Positions 1 to 8,665 of a stretch of 64,000 nt of DNA are shown here, one piece after another. A model generated the notes under the pieces. That model had not been told where the DNA came from, did not search any database, and saw only the letters and a program-made list of their open reading frames with translations. The stretch lies in NCBI GenBank assembly GCA_965228975.1, contig OZ245851.1, positions 4,278,001-4,342,000 on the forward strand, in the 5' to 3' direction. Numbering within the stretch: position 1 is the first letter of the stretch; the number at the start of each line of letters is the position of its first letter. The stretch comes from JAJFJD01 sp965228975. Its GTDB lineage: Bacteria > Pseudomonadota > Alphaproteobacteria > UBA8366. The translations under genes were made by a program, and so were the position numbers.

Positions 1-195
1 AAGTACGGCGGCGAATCCGTGATCTCCGGCAACATCATCATTCGCCAGCGCGGCACGAAAGTGCACCCCGGCACGAATGTCGGCATGGGCAAGGATCACA
101 CCCTGTTCGCCCTGAAGGACGGCACGGTGAAGTTCCACAAGACCCGGAGCCGGACCACCGTTCACGTGGAACCGGCGGCGGCCGCTGCGGAATAG
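1..195 (+). CDS. rpmA: Ribosomal protein bL27 (3' part)
   Basis: This is the C-terminal 64 residues of bL27, cut by the window edge. It begins at KYGGESVISGN and includes the family block IIRQRGTKVHPG, then VGMGKDHTLFALKDG. bL27 sits near the peptidyl-transferase centre of the 50S subunit and its N-terminus, not visible here, contacts the tRNA ends. The tail VEPAAAAAE is a short Ala-rich extension. The gene is followed by a strong terminator and then obgE, the classic rplU-rpmA-obgE order. Confidence 0.96.
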   Translation, partial: KYGGESVISGNIIIRQRGTKVHPGTNVGMGKDHTLFALKDGTVKFHKTRSRTTVHVEPAAAAAE

Positions 196-247
196 CCCCG
201 GTGGGAGCCACCGGTGGGGCTCCCCTCAAACGGCCGGCAGGTTGGCG

Positions 248-283
248 AAGGGAGATGGAAGTCCGTCTCCCTTTTATTTTTTG
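248..283 (+). terminator. Rho-independent terminator after rpmA
   Basis: The 8-bp arms AAGGGAGA (248-255) and TCTCCCTT (266-273) enclose a loop that can pair further (GG/CC), followed by the T-rich run TTATTTTTT. A second weaker hairpin, GGGAGCC with GGCTCCC near 203-222, lies just upstream without a T-run. It should end the rplU-rpmA transcript, so obgE probably has its own promoter or relies on readthrough. Confidence 0.9.
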
Positions 284-336
284 CTGCCGGGGTCTGGAAT
301 CCGGATACCAGCCCCGGCACGCATGGTTGCGGTACG

Positions 337-1386
337 ATGAAATTTCTCGATCAAGCCAAAATACACGTGAAGAGCGGCAACGGCGGCGCCGGCTGCATGT
401 CGTTCCGCCGCGAACGCAATATCCCGCGCGGCGGCCCCGACGGCGGTGACGGCGGCCGCGGCGGCGACGTCGTCGTCCAGGCGGTCGAGGGGCTCAACAC
501 GCTGATCGACTACCGCTACCGGCAGCATTTCAAGGCGAGCAGCGGGGACCACGGCAAAGGCCGGCAACGCAATGGTGCTGCGGGCGAAACCGCTGTGCTG
601 GATGTCCCCGTCGGCACGCAAATTCTTGCCGAGGACAACGAAACCCTGATCGCCGACCTTACCCGGGCGGGCCAGCGGATGGTCCTGCTGAAAGGCGGCG
701 ACGGCGGTTTCGGCAATCTTCACTACAAATCCGCGACCACACGCGCCCCGCGCCGCTTCGATCCGGGCCGGCCGGGTTCGGAGATGTGGATATGGCTGCG
801 GCTCAAACTGCTGGCCGATGCCGGCTTGGTCGGGCTGCCGAACGCGGGAAAGTCGACATTCCTCGCCGCGGTCTCGCGCGCCCGGCCCAAGATCGCGGAC
901 TATCCGTTCACCACGCTGCACCCGCAACTCGGCGTCGTGCATGTGGACGAGAAGGAATTCGTCCTCGCCGATATCCCGGGGTTGATCGAAGGTGCCCACG
1001 AAGGGCATGGGCTGGGCGACCGTTTCCTGGGTCATATCGAGCGTTGCGGCGTGTTGCTCCATCTGGTGGACGGAACGCAGCCCGACGTGGCCGACGCCTA
1101 CCGCACGATCCGCGGCGAACTCGAAGCCTATGGCGCGGGCCTCGCCGAAAAAGCCGAAATCGTCGCGCTGAACAAATGCGACGCGCTTACCGAGGAAGTG
1201 GCCGCCGAACGGGCCGCGATGCTGGCCGACGCCGCGGGCGAGGCCCCGTTGATGCTCTCCGGCGTGACCGGGGACGGCGTGCAGGATGCCTTGCGGCGTC
1301 TGCTGGCGGCGATCCAGGAAAAACGCGACGCGGACAAGGCGGCCGAGGCGCCGGAACCCGCGGTGCAGGAAACCTGGTCGCCATGA
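337..1386 (+). CDS. obgE: GTPase ObgE/CgtA, 50S assembly factor
   Basis: 349 residues. The glycine-rich Obg fold (about 1-158) carries GNGGAGCMSFRRE and GGPDGGDGGRGGDV. The G domain follows with the P-loop GLPNAGKSTFL, switch/G3 DIPGLIEG and G4 NKCD. The ATG at 337 is chosen because MKFLDQAKIHVKSGNGG is the standard Obg N-terminus; an in-frame upstream extension to 214 would run through the terminator. Obg proteins bind the late 50S particle and (p)ppGpp. The stop codon overlaps the proB start (ATGA at 1383-1386), implying translational coupling. The C-terminal tail after about residue 330 is short and Ala/Glu/Pro-rich. Confidence 0.97.
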   Translation: MKFLDQAKIHVKSGNGGAGCMSFRRERNIPRGGPDGGDGGRGGDVVVQAVEGLNTLIDYRYRQHFKASSGDHGKGRQRNGAAGETAVLDVPVGTQILAEDNETLIADLTRAGQRMVLLKGGDGGFGNLHYKSATTRAPRRFDPGRPGSEMWIWLRLKLLADAGLVGLPNAGKSTFLAAVSRARPKIADYPFTTLHPQLGVVHVDEKEFVLADIPGLIEGAHEGHGLGDRFLGHIERCGVLLHLVDGTQPDVADAYRTIRGELEAYGAGLAEKAEIVALNKCDALTEEVAAERAAMLADAAGEAPLMLSGVTGDGVQDALRRLLAAIQEKRDADKAAEAPEPAVQETWSP

Positions 1387-2507
1387 ACGGCCGACTCAGC
1401 GACAGCAAGCGGCTGGTCGTCAAGATCGGCTCGACCCTGCTGGTCGACGAAACCACCGGCGCCGTTCGCCATGGTTGGCTGGAAGCGCTCGCCGAGGACA
1501 TCGCGCAATGCCATCGCCGGGGAAAGGAAATCCTGGTGGTGTCATCCGGCGCCATCGCGGTCGGCCGCCAGCGGCTTGGCCTGACGGACATGGACCGCGC
1601 CCTTCGCCTCGAGGAAAAGCAGGCCGCCGCGGCGGCGGGCCAAATTCGCCTTGCCCATGCCTATGAACAGGCGCTCGCCAAGCACGATATCCCGGTCGCC
1701 CAGGTTCTCGTGACGCCGGACGATACCGAGGAACGTCGCCGGCATCTGAATGCGCGCAGCACGCTGACACAGCTCTTGTCGTTCAACGTCGTTCCGGTCA
1801 TCAACGAGAACGATACGGTCGGCACCGATGAAATCCGCTTCGGCGACAACGACCGGCTCGCAGCACGGGTCGCCGCGATGGTCAGCGCCGACACGCTGAT
1901 TCTGTTCTCCGATATCGACGGGCTGTACGACGCGGACCCCAGCGAGAAGGCCGACGCCAACCGGCTGGAGCGGGTCGCCACCATCACCCCGGCGATCGAG
2001 GCCATGGCCGGCGAGCCCCGACTCGGATACTCGTCCGGCGGCATGGTGACCAAGCTGCAGGCGGCGAAAATCGCGACCGCCAGCGGCTGCCGCATGGTCA
2101 TCGCCGACGGCCGGACGATCCATCCATTACGGCGGCTCGACGAGGGCGCGCCCTGCACCTGGTTCGAGGCGACCGGGTCGCCGCGCACGGCGCGCAAGAC
2201 CTGGATCGCGGGCGCGTTGAATCCGATCGGAGTCTTCGAAGTGGACGACGGGGCGGAGAACGCCTTGCAGCAGGGCCGAAGTCTCCTGCCGGTCGGCGTC
2301 ACCGCGGTCTCGGGCCGGTTCGAACGCGGCGACCCGGTCGCCGTCCGGAACCGCGACGGCCGGGAATTGGGCCGCGGGCTGTCCGCCTACTCAAGCACCG
2401 ACGCGGCGCGCATCGCCGGACACAAAAGCCAGGAAATCGAAAAAATCCTGGGCTATCGCGGCCGCGACGAGATGATCCATCGCGACGACCTTGTGCTCAA
2501 CATTTAG
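1383..2507 (+). CDS. proB: Glutamate 5-kinase
   Basis: 374 residues. It phosphorylates glutamate to gamma-glutamyl phosphate, the first and feedback-inhibited step of proline synthesis. The amino-acid kinase domain (about 10-265) shows VVKIGSTLL, VSSGAIAVGRQRL, NENDTVGTDEIRFGDND and GGMVTKLQAA. A C-terminal PUA domain (about 285-370) contains GRSLLPVGVTAVSGRFERGDPV, as in full-length enzymes. The start overlaps the obgE stop. The stop overlaps by four bases the end of the convergent glycosyltransferase gene. The partner proA lies beyond that gene on the same strand. Confidence 0.97.
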   Translation: MNGRLSDSKRLVVKIGSTLLVDETTGAVRHGWLEALAEDIAQCHRRGKEILVVSSGAIAVGRQRLGLTDMDRALRLEEKQAAAAAGQIRLAHAYEQALAKHDIPVAQVLVTPDDTEERRRHLNARSTLTQLLSFNVVPVINENDTVGTDEIRFGDNDRLAARVAAMVSADTLILFSDIDGLYDADPSEKADANRLERVATITPAIEAMAGEPRLGYSSGGMVTKLQAAKIATASGCRMVIADGRTIHPLRRLDEGAPCTWFEATGSPRTARKTWIAGALNPIGVFEVDDGAENALQQGRSLLPVGVTAVSGRFERGDPVAVRNRDGRELGRGLSAYSSTDAARIAGHKSQEIEKILGYRGRDEMIHRDDLVLNI

Positions 2508-4369
2508 CGCCGATTGGCCGGTTCTTCAGGGACCACCGACATCAGGAACCGCTCGGCTTCTTCCAGAAAAACCGGATCGTCGAAGATCCGGTGGAGATTC
2601 TCGTCGATTTGCCTGGTGACGCGATCCCGCCAAGGAACATCGGTGCCGAGCCGCACGGCAACATCCGCGTAGCCTTCCACCGTCGCCGCGGCACACTCCA
2701 GAACCCGCAGGTGACAATAGATCGCCAGGCTCAACCGGCCGCGCAGGAAGTCACCGGGCATGGTGACGACCGGCGTGCCCATCGCCAGGGCCTGATAGGT
2801 CGTGTTGCCGCCCCCGAACGGAAAACTGTCGAGGCAGACATCCGCCAAGGTCAGTAAGCGCATATAGTCGTCATGGTCCTGGCGCGGCAGAAAGATGACC
2901 CGGTCGTCGACACCGGCAAGGCTGCGGGCGAACCGCGCGCGAAGCCGCTTGCCCCATTCCGGATAATGCCCCTCCAGCAGAACCAGCCGGCCGGCCGGAT
3001 CGCGTTCCAAAATCCGGCGAAGCGCCGCATCCATATCCGGATGAACCTTGAACAGGTTCTGGGCCAGGAAATAAAGCGTCGCATCCTCCGGCAGGCCGTA
3101 TTCCGACCGGGTCCTGCTTGAGCTCGGCGCCTCGGGCCGGGCATAGGAGAACGGCAACCCGCCCAACCGTACCAGCCGCTCGCTGTAATGCGCAGCCGCA
3201 TCGGGCGGCTCCGCGGAATCGCAGGACAGGAAATAATCGACCGCCGGGATGCCGGTCGTCACAGGATGCCCCCAGGTGACGCATTGCACCGGGGCCAGCC
3301 GCGCAAAGGCCAGGAAATATGTGACGTAATCCATGCCGATATCCGGATAAAGCAAGACGTCCAACCGGTGGCGGGCGATCTGTTCGCGCTGCGGCTGCAA
3401 GCCGGCTTCAAGACATTCGACATGATCCGCATAGGAAACGAGTTCGGACCGCAACGCATCGTCCGGAACTGGCGCGGTATCGAAAAGCAGGATCTCGCAA
3501 TCGTCCCGCCGAGCCAGATGCGCCAGCAACCGCTGCATCAGCCGCCCGATCGAATGATCGTAGAAGAACCGCGACACGAACCCGATCCGCCGGACAGTGG
3601 GCGTGCGCCACGGCTCCCGGCAATGCGGCGCAGTCCATTCCAGCGTGGGACAGGCGGTTTGGTATAGCGTGGCGAGTTTTTGCTGCAAGCGCCGGTCATC
3701 TTCGCCGTGATAGGCCAGATAGAACCGGGCACCGCCGCCTTCCCGTGCCGGATGGTCCAGGGTCGGCAGGTCGGCGGCGAGACCGTCGAGCGCGGTTTCG
3801 TAACGGCGACGCGCGTCCTCGTAGTCTTCCGCCGATTCCGCAATGACCGGCAGCAGCAAATCCCGCCGCAGGCGCACCCCGTCGGGCGCACCGGCGCGCA
3901 ACGCCGAATCATATGCCGCCCTTGCGCCGGCGACATCGCCCGCCGCGGCCAATACGTCCGCTTTTTCAAGATGCGGGCGATGCCAATCGGGCCGGGCCGC
4001 GGCGGCGGCGTCGAAATGAGCAATCGCCGCTTCCGTCTCACGGCGGCGCGCGAGCAGCCGGCCCAATCCGAAATGACTTTCCGCATGGTCGGGATCGACC
4101 GCGAGCGCCGCGCGATACGCCACCGCCGCCTCGTCGGGCCTCCTCAATTCCGCGAGGACCAAGCCGAGGTAATAGCGCGGAACCTCCCAATCGGGATCGG
4201 TGGTCGCCGCGTCGGCGAAGTGCGACAAGGCCTCGCCGGGACGCGCCATGCGATGGCAAACCTGGCCCAATTCGAAACGCAGCCGGCTATCGTCGGGCGC
4301 GTTGGCGCATTCCGCCGACAGCCTTTGTCGCTCGCTTTCGAGTTTTTCGCCTTGGGACACGTTCGACAC
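2504..4369 (-). CDS. TPR/SPINDLY-type O-GlcNAc transferase-like glycosyltransferase (GT41-like)
   Basis: About 621 residues. The N-terminal third is TPR repeats: GEALSHFADAATTDPDW, DEAAVAYRAALAVDPDHAE and similar to about residue 200. The C-terminal part is the bacterial SPINDLY/OGT catalytic fold with RIGFVSRFFYDHSIGRLM, CVTWGHPVTTG, LFLAQNLFKVHPDMD-like text and DSFPFGGGNTTYQALAMGTP near the nucleotide-sugar site. I start at GTG 4369 because AGGGG lies seven bases upstream; TTG 4387 is an in-frame alternative. There is no ATG near the N-terminus. Family members add GlcNAc or related sugars to proteins; the target here is unknown. It sits between proB and proA on the opposite strand, its 3' end overlapping proB by four bases. 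Confidence 0.85.
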   Translation of the reverse strand: MSNVSQGEKLESERQRLSAECANAPDDSRLRFELGQVCHRMARPGEALSHFADAATTDPDWEVPRYYLGLVLAELRRPDEAAVAYRAALAVDPDHAESHFGLGRLLARRRETEAAIAHFDAAAAARPDWHRPHLEKADVLAAAGDVAGARAAYDSALRAGAPDGVRLRRDLLLPVIAESAEDYEDARRRYETALDGLAADLPTLDHPAREGGGARFYLAYHGEDDRRLQQKLATLYQTACPTLEWTAPHCREPWRTPTVRRIGFVSRFFYDHSIGRLMQRLLAHLARRDDCEILLFDTAPVPDDALRSELVSYADHVECLEAGLQPQREQIARHRLDVLLYPDIGMDYVTYFLAFARLAPVQCVTWGHPVTTGIPAVDYFLSCDSAEPPDAAAHYSERLVRLGGLPFSYARPEAPSSSRTRSEYGLPEDATLYFLAQNLFKVHPDMDAALRRILERDPAGRLVLLEGHYPEWGKRLRARFARSLAGVDDRVIFLPRQDHDDYMRLLTLADVCLDSFPFGGGNTTYQALAMGTPVVTMPGDFLRGRLSLAIYCHLRVLECAAATVEGYADVAVRLGTDVPWRDRVTRQIDENLHRIFDDPVFLEEAERFLMSVVPEEPANRR

Positions 4370-4488
4370 CTTGTTGCCCCTAGCCAAATAGCACCGTCCG
4401 GACCATTTGTACTAAGAGAATTTCGATAATGCGCCGCCTGCCCTGTTCGGATAGGGTTCGGAGGCATACAGAAACCGGGAGCCGACAG

Positions 4489-5778
4489 ATGAGTTCGCAT
4501 GCTGTCCTGAGCAAGGCCGACATGCCCGCCGAGGAGTTGGTGCGCGAGATCGCGCAGGCCGCGCATGACGCCAGTTATCAAATGGGTCTGGCCGACAGCG
4601 CCACCCGCGACGCCGCGCTGACGGCGGCCGCGACCGTCATTCGTGACAGTGCGGCGGCCATCAAGGCGGAGAACGAGAAGGACATGGCCTTCGCCGCCGA
4701 GAAAGGGCTCAACGCCGCGATGCAGGACCGGCTCCTGCTGAACGACGAGCGGATCGAGGGCATGGCCGCCGGGCTGGAACAGGTCGCCAGCCTACCGGAC
4801 CCGCTGCATCGAAATCTCGGCGAATGGACGCGGCCCAACGGGCTGAGGATTACCCGCGTCTCCGTGCCGCTCGGCGTCATCGGCATCATCTATGAATCGC
4901 GCCCGAACGTGACCGCCGATGCCGGCGGGCTTTGCCTCAAGTCCGGCAACGCGGCGATCCTGCGCGGCGGGTCGGAAAGCCTGCATTCCTCCGGCCTGAT
5001 CGCCAAATGCCTGCAGGATGGGCTGCGCGACGCCGGCCTGCCGGGCAATGCCGTGCAAGCCATCCCGACCCGGGACCGCGACGCGGTCGGTGCGATGCTG
5101 CGCATGGCCGGACTGATCGACATCATCGTGCCGCGCGGCGGCAAGTCCTTGATCGAACGCGTGATGACCGAATCCCGCGTGCCGGTCATCGCGCATCTCG
5201 ACGGCAACTGTCATGTCTATATTCACGAAAAGGCCGACGTGGAGATGGCCTGCGATGTGGTGTTGAACGCGAAGATGCGCCGGACGGGCGTCTGCGGCGC
5301 CGCCGAATCGCTTGTGATCGACCGGACCGTGGCCGCGGCGCAGTTGCCGGCGATCATGGACCGACTGGACGCCGCCGGATGCGAGGTCCGCGGCGACGAG
5401 GCGGCCCAAGCGGCCGATGATCGCATCCTTCCCGCGACCGATGCGGATTGGGATACGGAATATCTGGACGCGATCTTATCCGTGAAGGTGGTCGACGGCC
5501 TGCCGCAGGCCATCGACCATATCAACGCGCACGGGTCGCACCATACCGACGCTATCGTAACCGACGACGACGCGGCGGCGGCGACCTTCACGAGCCGAAT
5601 CGACAGCAGCATCGTGTTGCACAACGCATCTACCCAATTCGCCGACGGCGGCGAGTTCGGCATGGGCGCGGAGATCGGAATCTCGACGGGCAAGCTTCAC
5701 GCGCGCGGCCCGGTCGGCGCGGAACAACTCACCAGCTATAAGTACATCGTGCACGGCGCCGGGCAGACCCGGCCCTAG
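4489..5778 (+). CDS. proA: Gamma-glutamyl phosphate reductase
   Basis: 429 residues. It reduces gamma-glutamyl phosphate with NADPH to glutamate-5-semialdehyde, the second proline step. The aldehyde-dehydrogenase-superfamily motifs are IIYESRPNVTADAGGLCLKS, ILRGGSESLHSS, PRGGKSLIERV and the catalytic cysteine in MRRTGVCGAAESLV. The end GEFGMGAEIGISTGKLHARGP is typical. I choose ATG 4489 (MSSHAVLSK) because GGGAG lies seven bases upstream; an upstream ATG at 4429 would add 20 unlikely residues. Confidence 0.97.
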   Translation: MSSHAVLSKADMPAEELVREIAQAAHDASYQMGLADSATRDAALTAAATVIRDSAAAIKAENEKDMAFAAEKGLNAAMQDRLLLNDERIEGMAAGLEQVASLPDPLHRNLGEWTRPNGLRITRVSVPLGVIGIIYESRPNVTADAGGLCLKSGNAAILRGGSESLHSSGLIAKCLQDGLRDAGLPGNAVQAIPTRDRDAVGAMLRMAGLIDIIVPRGGKSLIERVMTESRVPVIAHLDGNCHVYIHEKADVEMACDVVLNAKMRRTGVCGAAESLVIDRTVAAAQLPAIMDRLDAAGCEVRGDEAAQAADDRILPATDADWDTEYLDAILSVKVVDGLPQAIDHINAHGSHHTDAIVTDDDAAAATFTSRIDSSIVLHNASTQFADGGEFGMGAEIGISTGKLHARGPVGAEQLTSYKYIVHGAGQTRP

Positions 5779-5897
5779 CGCCCAATCGCCACCCGACTTG
5801 CCCGGCCGGCGATCGACATCCTGCACGAAAAAGACGTTGCGCCACCGAAACACAACCTCGTGTTGATATTCGGATTGCTTTCCCCTAATAATTTGAT

Positions 5898-5905
5898 GGG
5901 GGGGG
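5898..5905. repeat. G8 homopolymer tract upstream of the PAS gene
   Basis: Eight consecutive G lie 28 bases before the PAS-protein start codon, between proA and that gene. An ATG just before the tract (5896) opens only a four-codon frame. Tracts of this kind can slip, but nothing here shows that this one varies. Confidence 0.6.
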
Positions 5906-5932
5906 CATGAGGCGCATGGAATACATTGGGGC

Positions 5933-7564
5933 ATGCTGCAAATTCCGCCGGAAGATGACCGCCTTCTCTATCTGAAATCGGCAATCGATTTATCGACCGA
6001 AGCGATGTTCGTGACCGAGAAGTGTCGCGAGAGCGACGCCGGGCACCGGATTCTCTTCGTCAATACGCCTTTCTCGAGACAGACCGGGTATCGCAGCGCC
6101 GATTCCGTCAAACGGTGTCCGAGTTTTCTGTTCGGTCCCACTCCCGACGCCCACGTTATTTCCCGCGTGGCCGCGGCTTTCCTTCGGCGCCGACCGACGC
6201 GGATCGAGCTTCTCTCCTATCGCAAGGATGGGTCGGATTTTCATGCGGAACTGACCGTCAATCCCCTCGTCGTCGCTGACAGCTGCGACCATGCCTTGGT
6301 TATTCAACGCGCCAAACTACCGGCAAGGACGACGGACGGCCCCCAGGATCAGTTTGCCGAACTCTTCAAACGAATGGCCGATAGCTTGGACGAGGCGATC
6401 CTCATTCACCGCAACCGTGAACCCTTATTCGCGAATGCGGCCTATCTCGACCTGCTGGGATACGCGACCTTGTCCGAGGCACTCCTGGAAAACGGGCCGC
6501 TATTCGACGTGATTGCCGAAACCCGTCTGTGCCTTCGGGACGCGCGAACGGACGCGGCGACGCCGCTGGACCGGCCAAGCACGTTCAACTATCAAGCAAT
6601 CCGCCCCGACGGTCGCGCCATCCACCTCACCGCCCGGTGCCGTCCTATCGACTGGCCCGGTGGTCCGGCAACCTTGATGTCGATCGCCCCAGCCAAGACA
6701 AAGCCGCCACGGCGCGTTGCACGGCAGGTCGGCAGGGCCGCCGCACCGACGTTGGCGGACCGTGCAACACAATGCGACCAATCACTGATCGGCCGGTTGG
6801 TCGACACCGTACCGATGATGGTCGCCTACAAGGACCGCAACTTGGTTTTCCAATTCGCCAACCAACTGTTTGCGGACTGGGTCGGGCGGCCCCGGGAAGA
6901 GATCGTCGGCCATCATGTCTCGGAGATCCGCGACGAGGGCCACTATCAGATGATGAAGCCGCGGCGGGCGGAGGTCTTCGCCGGCAAGACGCTGCGGTAC
7001 GATACGACGCGCGACGTGCCGGGGTTGGGCCTGCGCAATCTGGCCGTTCTCCTCGTGCCACACAGGAACCAAGCGGAAGAGGTCGTGGGCTATTTTACGC
7101 TGGTCAACGACGTGACCGAGTTGAAGGATATCGAGAAAGCACTGGCCCAGCGCGAGTCCCAACTGAACCTGATCATCAATTCGGTGCCGGTCTTGATCAC
7201 CTATCGCGATCGGAATCTCCGTTACCGCTACGTCAACAAGACATTCGAGGAATGGTATGGACTGCCGCCGGACCGGGTGATCGGCCGGCGGATGACAGAT
7301 GTTCTGGACGTCGTGTCCTTCGCGAAGATCAAACCATATGTAGATCGCGTTCTTGCCGGCGAGGACGTTCAGTACGAGGGCGGCGTCAGATACCCGCAAG
7401 TCGGCGACTGCCGCGTCCTGGCCAACTTCGTGCCGCATAAGGACGATACCGGCAATGTGGTCGGCTTCTTCACGATCTCCCAGATCATGGCGGAGGCCGG
7501 GGACCAGCCCGACGGCGTCGGCGAGAGTATCGGGGGCCGGACCCAAGTGGTCTCCCCCGGTTGA
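5933..7564 (+). CDS. Multi-PAS sensor protein without visible output domain
   Basis: 543 residues, soluble, with no membrane segment. I see four PAS units at about 15-125, 142-255, 285-395 and 403-520. The first looks like a LOV/PAS domain: RCPSFLFGP then RIELLSYRKDGSDFHAEL aligns with the LOV flavin-binding block. However, the position of the photoactive cysteine is proline, and a cysteine (Cys62) sits one residue earlier. Units three and four resemble each other (VPMMVAYKDRNLVFQFAN; VPVLITYRDRNLRYRYVN) and are PAS_4-like. No GGDEF, EAL, kinase, HTH or methyl-accepting segment follows; the protein ends about 20 residues after the last PAS. It may signal through a partner or be a shortened sensor. 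Ligand and role are unknown. Confidence 0.8.
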   Translation: MLQIPPEDDRLLYLKSAIDLSTEAMFVTEKCRESDAGHRILFVNTPFSRQTGYRSADSVKRCPSFLFGPTPDAHVISRVAAAFLRRRPTRIELLSYRKDGSDFHAELTVNPLVVADSCDHALVIQRAKLPARTTDGPQDQFAELFKRMADSLDEAILIHRNREPLFANAAYLDLLGYATLSEALLENGPLFDVIAETRLCLRDARTDAATPLDRPSTFNYQAIRPDGRAIHLTARCRPIDWPGGPATLMSIAPAKTKPPRRVARQVGRAAAPTLADRATQCDQSLIGRLVDTVPMMVAYKDRNLVFQFANQLFADWVGRPREEIVGHHVSEIRDEGHYQMMKPRRAEVFAGKTLRYDTTRDVPGLGLRNLAVLLVPHRNQAEEVVGYFTLVNDVTELKDIEKALAQRESQLNLIINSVPVLITYRDRNLRYRYVNKTFEEWYGLPPDRVIGRRMTDVLDVVSFAKIKPYVDRVLAGEDVQYEGGVRYPQVGDCRVLANFVPHKDDTGNVVGFFTISQIMAEAGDQPDGVGESIGGRTQVVSPG

Positions 7565-7630
7565 CGGCCTATCGGGTGCACGGGATGATGCCGCCGCCAT
7601 GATCGACACCTCTGATCCGATATCCTCGTT

Positions 7631-8260
7631 TTGAGCCCCGCAGCGAGACAGATACCCCGGGCACGCCATCGGGCGCGGCGGATCGGGCTGCTGGGAGGAT
7701 CGTTCAACCCGGCGCATGACGGGCACCGGCATATCAGCCTCGAAGCACTGCGCCGGCTGGACCTGGACGAGGTCTGGTGGCTCGTATCGCCGCAGAACCC
7801 GCTGAAACCGACGGCGGGGATGGCGCCGCTGGCGACGCGCATGGCCGAGGCGCGGGCCATCGCCCGGCATCCGCGGATACGCGTCACCGATATCGAGGAC
7901 CGTCTCGGCACCCGCTATACCGTCGATACGCTGCGACAGCTCCGGCGGCGCCACTGCGATCATCGCTTCGTATGGCTGATCGGCGCCGATAACCTTATCC
8001 AGATACCGCGCTGGAGGGCATGGCAAGAAATCTTTCACATGGCCGCCGTTGCGGTTTTTGCCCGCCCGTCCTATTCTTTGACGGCATTGGCGGGCCGCGC
8101 GGCGACACAATTTGCCGCTTCCAGGCTTCCGGAGGATCGAGCTCCGTGCCTGATACGGCAAAAGCCGCCCGCGTGGGTGTTTATCCGCAACCGGCTGCAT
8201 CCGGCGTCCTCGACGTCGATCCGGGCCGGACGAGCGAAGACAACGCAACCAGTTGATTAA
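7631..8260 (+). CDS. nadD: Nicotinate-nucleotide adenylyltransferase
   Basis: 209 residues. It makes NaAD from nicotinate mononucleotide and ATP in NAD synthesis. The nucleotidyltransferase motif GLLGGSFNPAHDGHRHI is near the N-terminus, followed by VWWLVSPQNPLK, TRYTVDTLRQL and FVWLIGADNLIQIPRW. The start is TTG 7631: an in-frame TGA at 7613 leaves no upstream ATG or GTG. Its stop TAA at 8258 is followed in the same frame by rsfS, giving the conserved nadD-rsfS-rlmH order. Confidence 0.93.
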   Translation: MSPAARQIPRARHRARRIGLLGGSFNPAHDGHRHISLEALRRLDLDEVWWLVSPQNPLKPTAGMAPLATRMAEARAIARHPRIRVTDIEDRLGTRYTVDTLRQLRRRHCDHRFVWLIGADNLIQIPRWRAWQEIFHMAAVAVFARPSYSLTALAGRAATQFAASRLPEDRAPCLIRQKPPAWVFIRNRLHPASSTSIRAGRAKTTQPVD

Positions 8261-8272
8261 CGGGGAAAAACC

Positions 8273-8659
8273 ATATCAACCGAGACTTCGACTCCGCAGA
8301 CGACGGAATCGCTCCTGGACCTCATCATGCAATCCCTGGATGACGATCAGGCCATCGACATCACCAAACTGGACCTCAAGGGCAAGACCAGCATCGCCGA
8401 TTACATGGTGATCGCGTCGGGCACGTCCACGCGTCATGTCAGCGCGATGACCGACCACCTGCTCCGCCGCATCAAAAGCAGCGGGATCAAGGGGACATCG
8501 GTCGAAGGGGCGGCCCAGGCCGACTGGGTTCTGATCGACGCCGGCGACGTGCTGATTCATCTGTTTCGCCCGGAAGTCCGGGATTTTTACAAGCTTGAGA
8601 AGCTGTGGGGCGATTTCCCGCAGCAAGGCGACGGTCAACTCAACACCGCCGCCGGATAA
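8273..8659 (+). CDS. rsfS: Ribosomal silencing factor RsfS
   Basis: About 128 residues. RsfS binds uL14 and blocks 30S-50S joining when nutrients are low. The body LDLKGKTSIADYMVIASGTSTRHV, then DWVLIDAGDVLIHLFRPEVRDFYKLEKLW, is diagnostic. The start is odd. The first in-frame ATG (8327) lies inside the conserved first helix (LLDLIMQSLDDD), and between the nadD stop (8258-8260) and that ATG there is no in-frame ATG, GTG or TTG. ATA at 8273, six bases after GGGGA (8262-8266), is my best guess. CTG 8315 or ATG 8327 are alternatives. The gene identity is sure, the start is not. Confidence 0.88.
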   Translation: MSTETSTPQTTESLLDLIMQSLDDDQAIDITKLDLKGKTSIADYMVIASGTSTRHVSAMTDHLLRRIKSSGIKGTSVEGAAQADWVLIDAGDVLIHLFRPEVRDFYKLEKLWGDFPQQGDGQLNTAAG

Positions 8660-8665
8660 CGGGCG

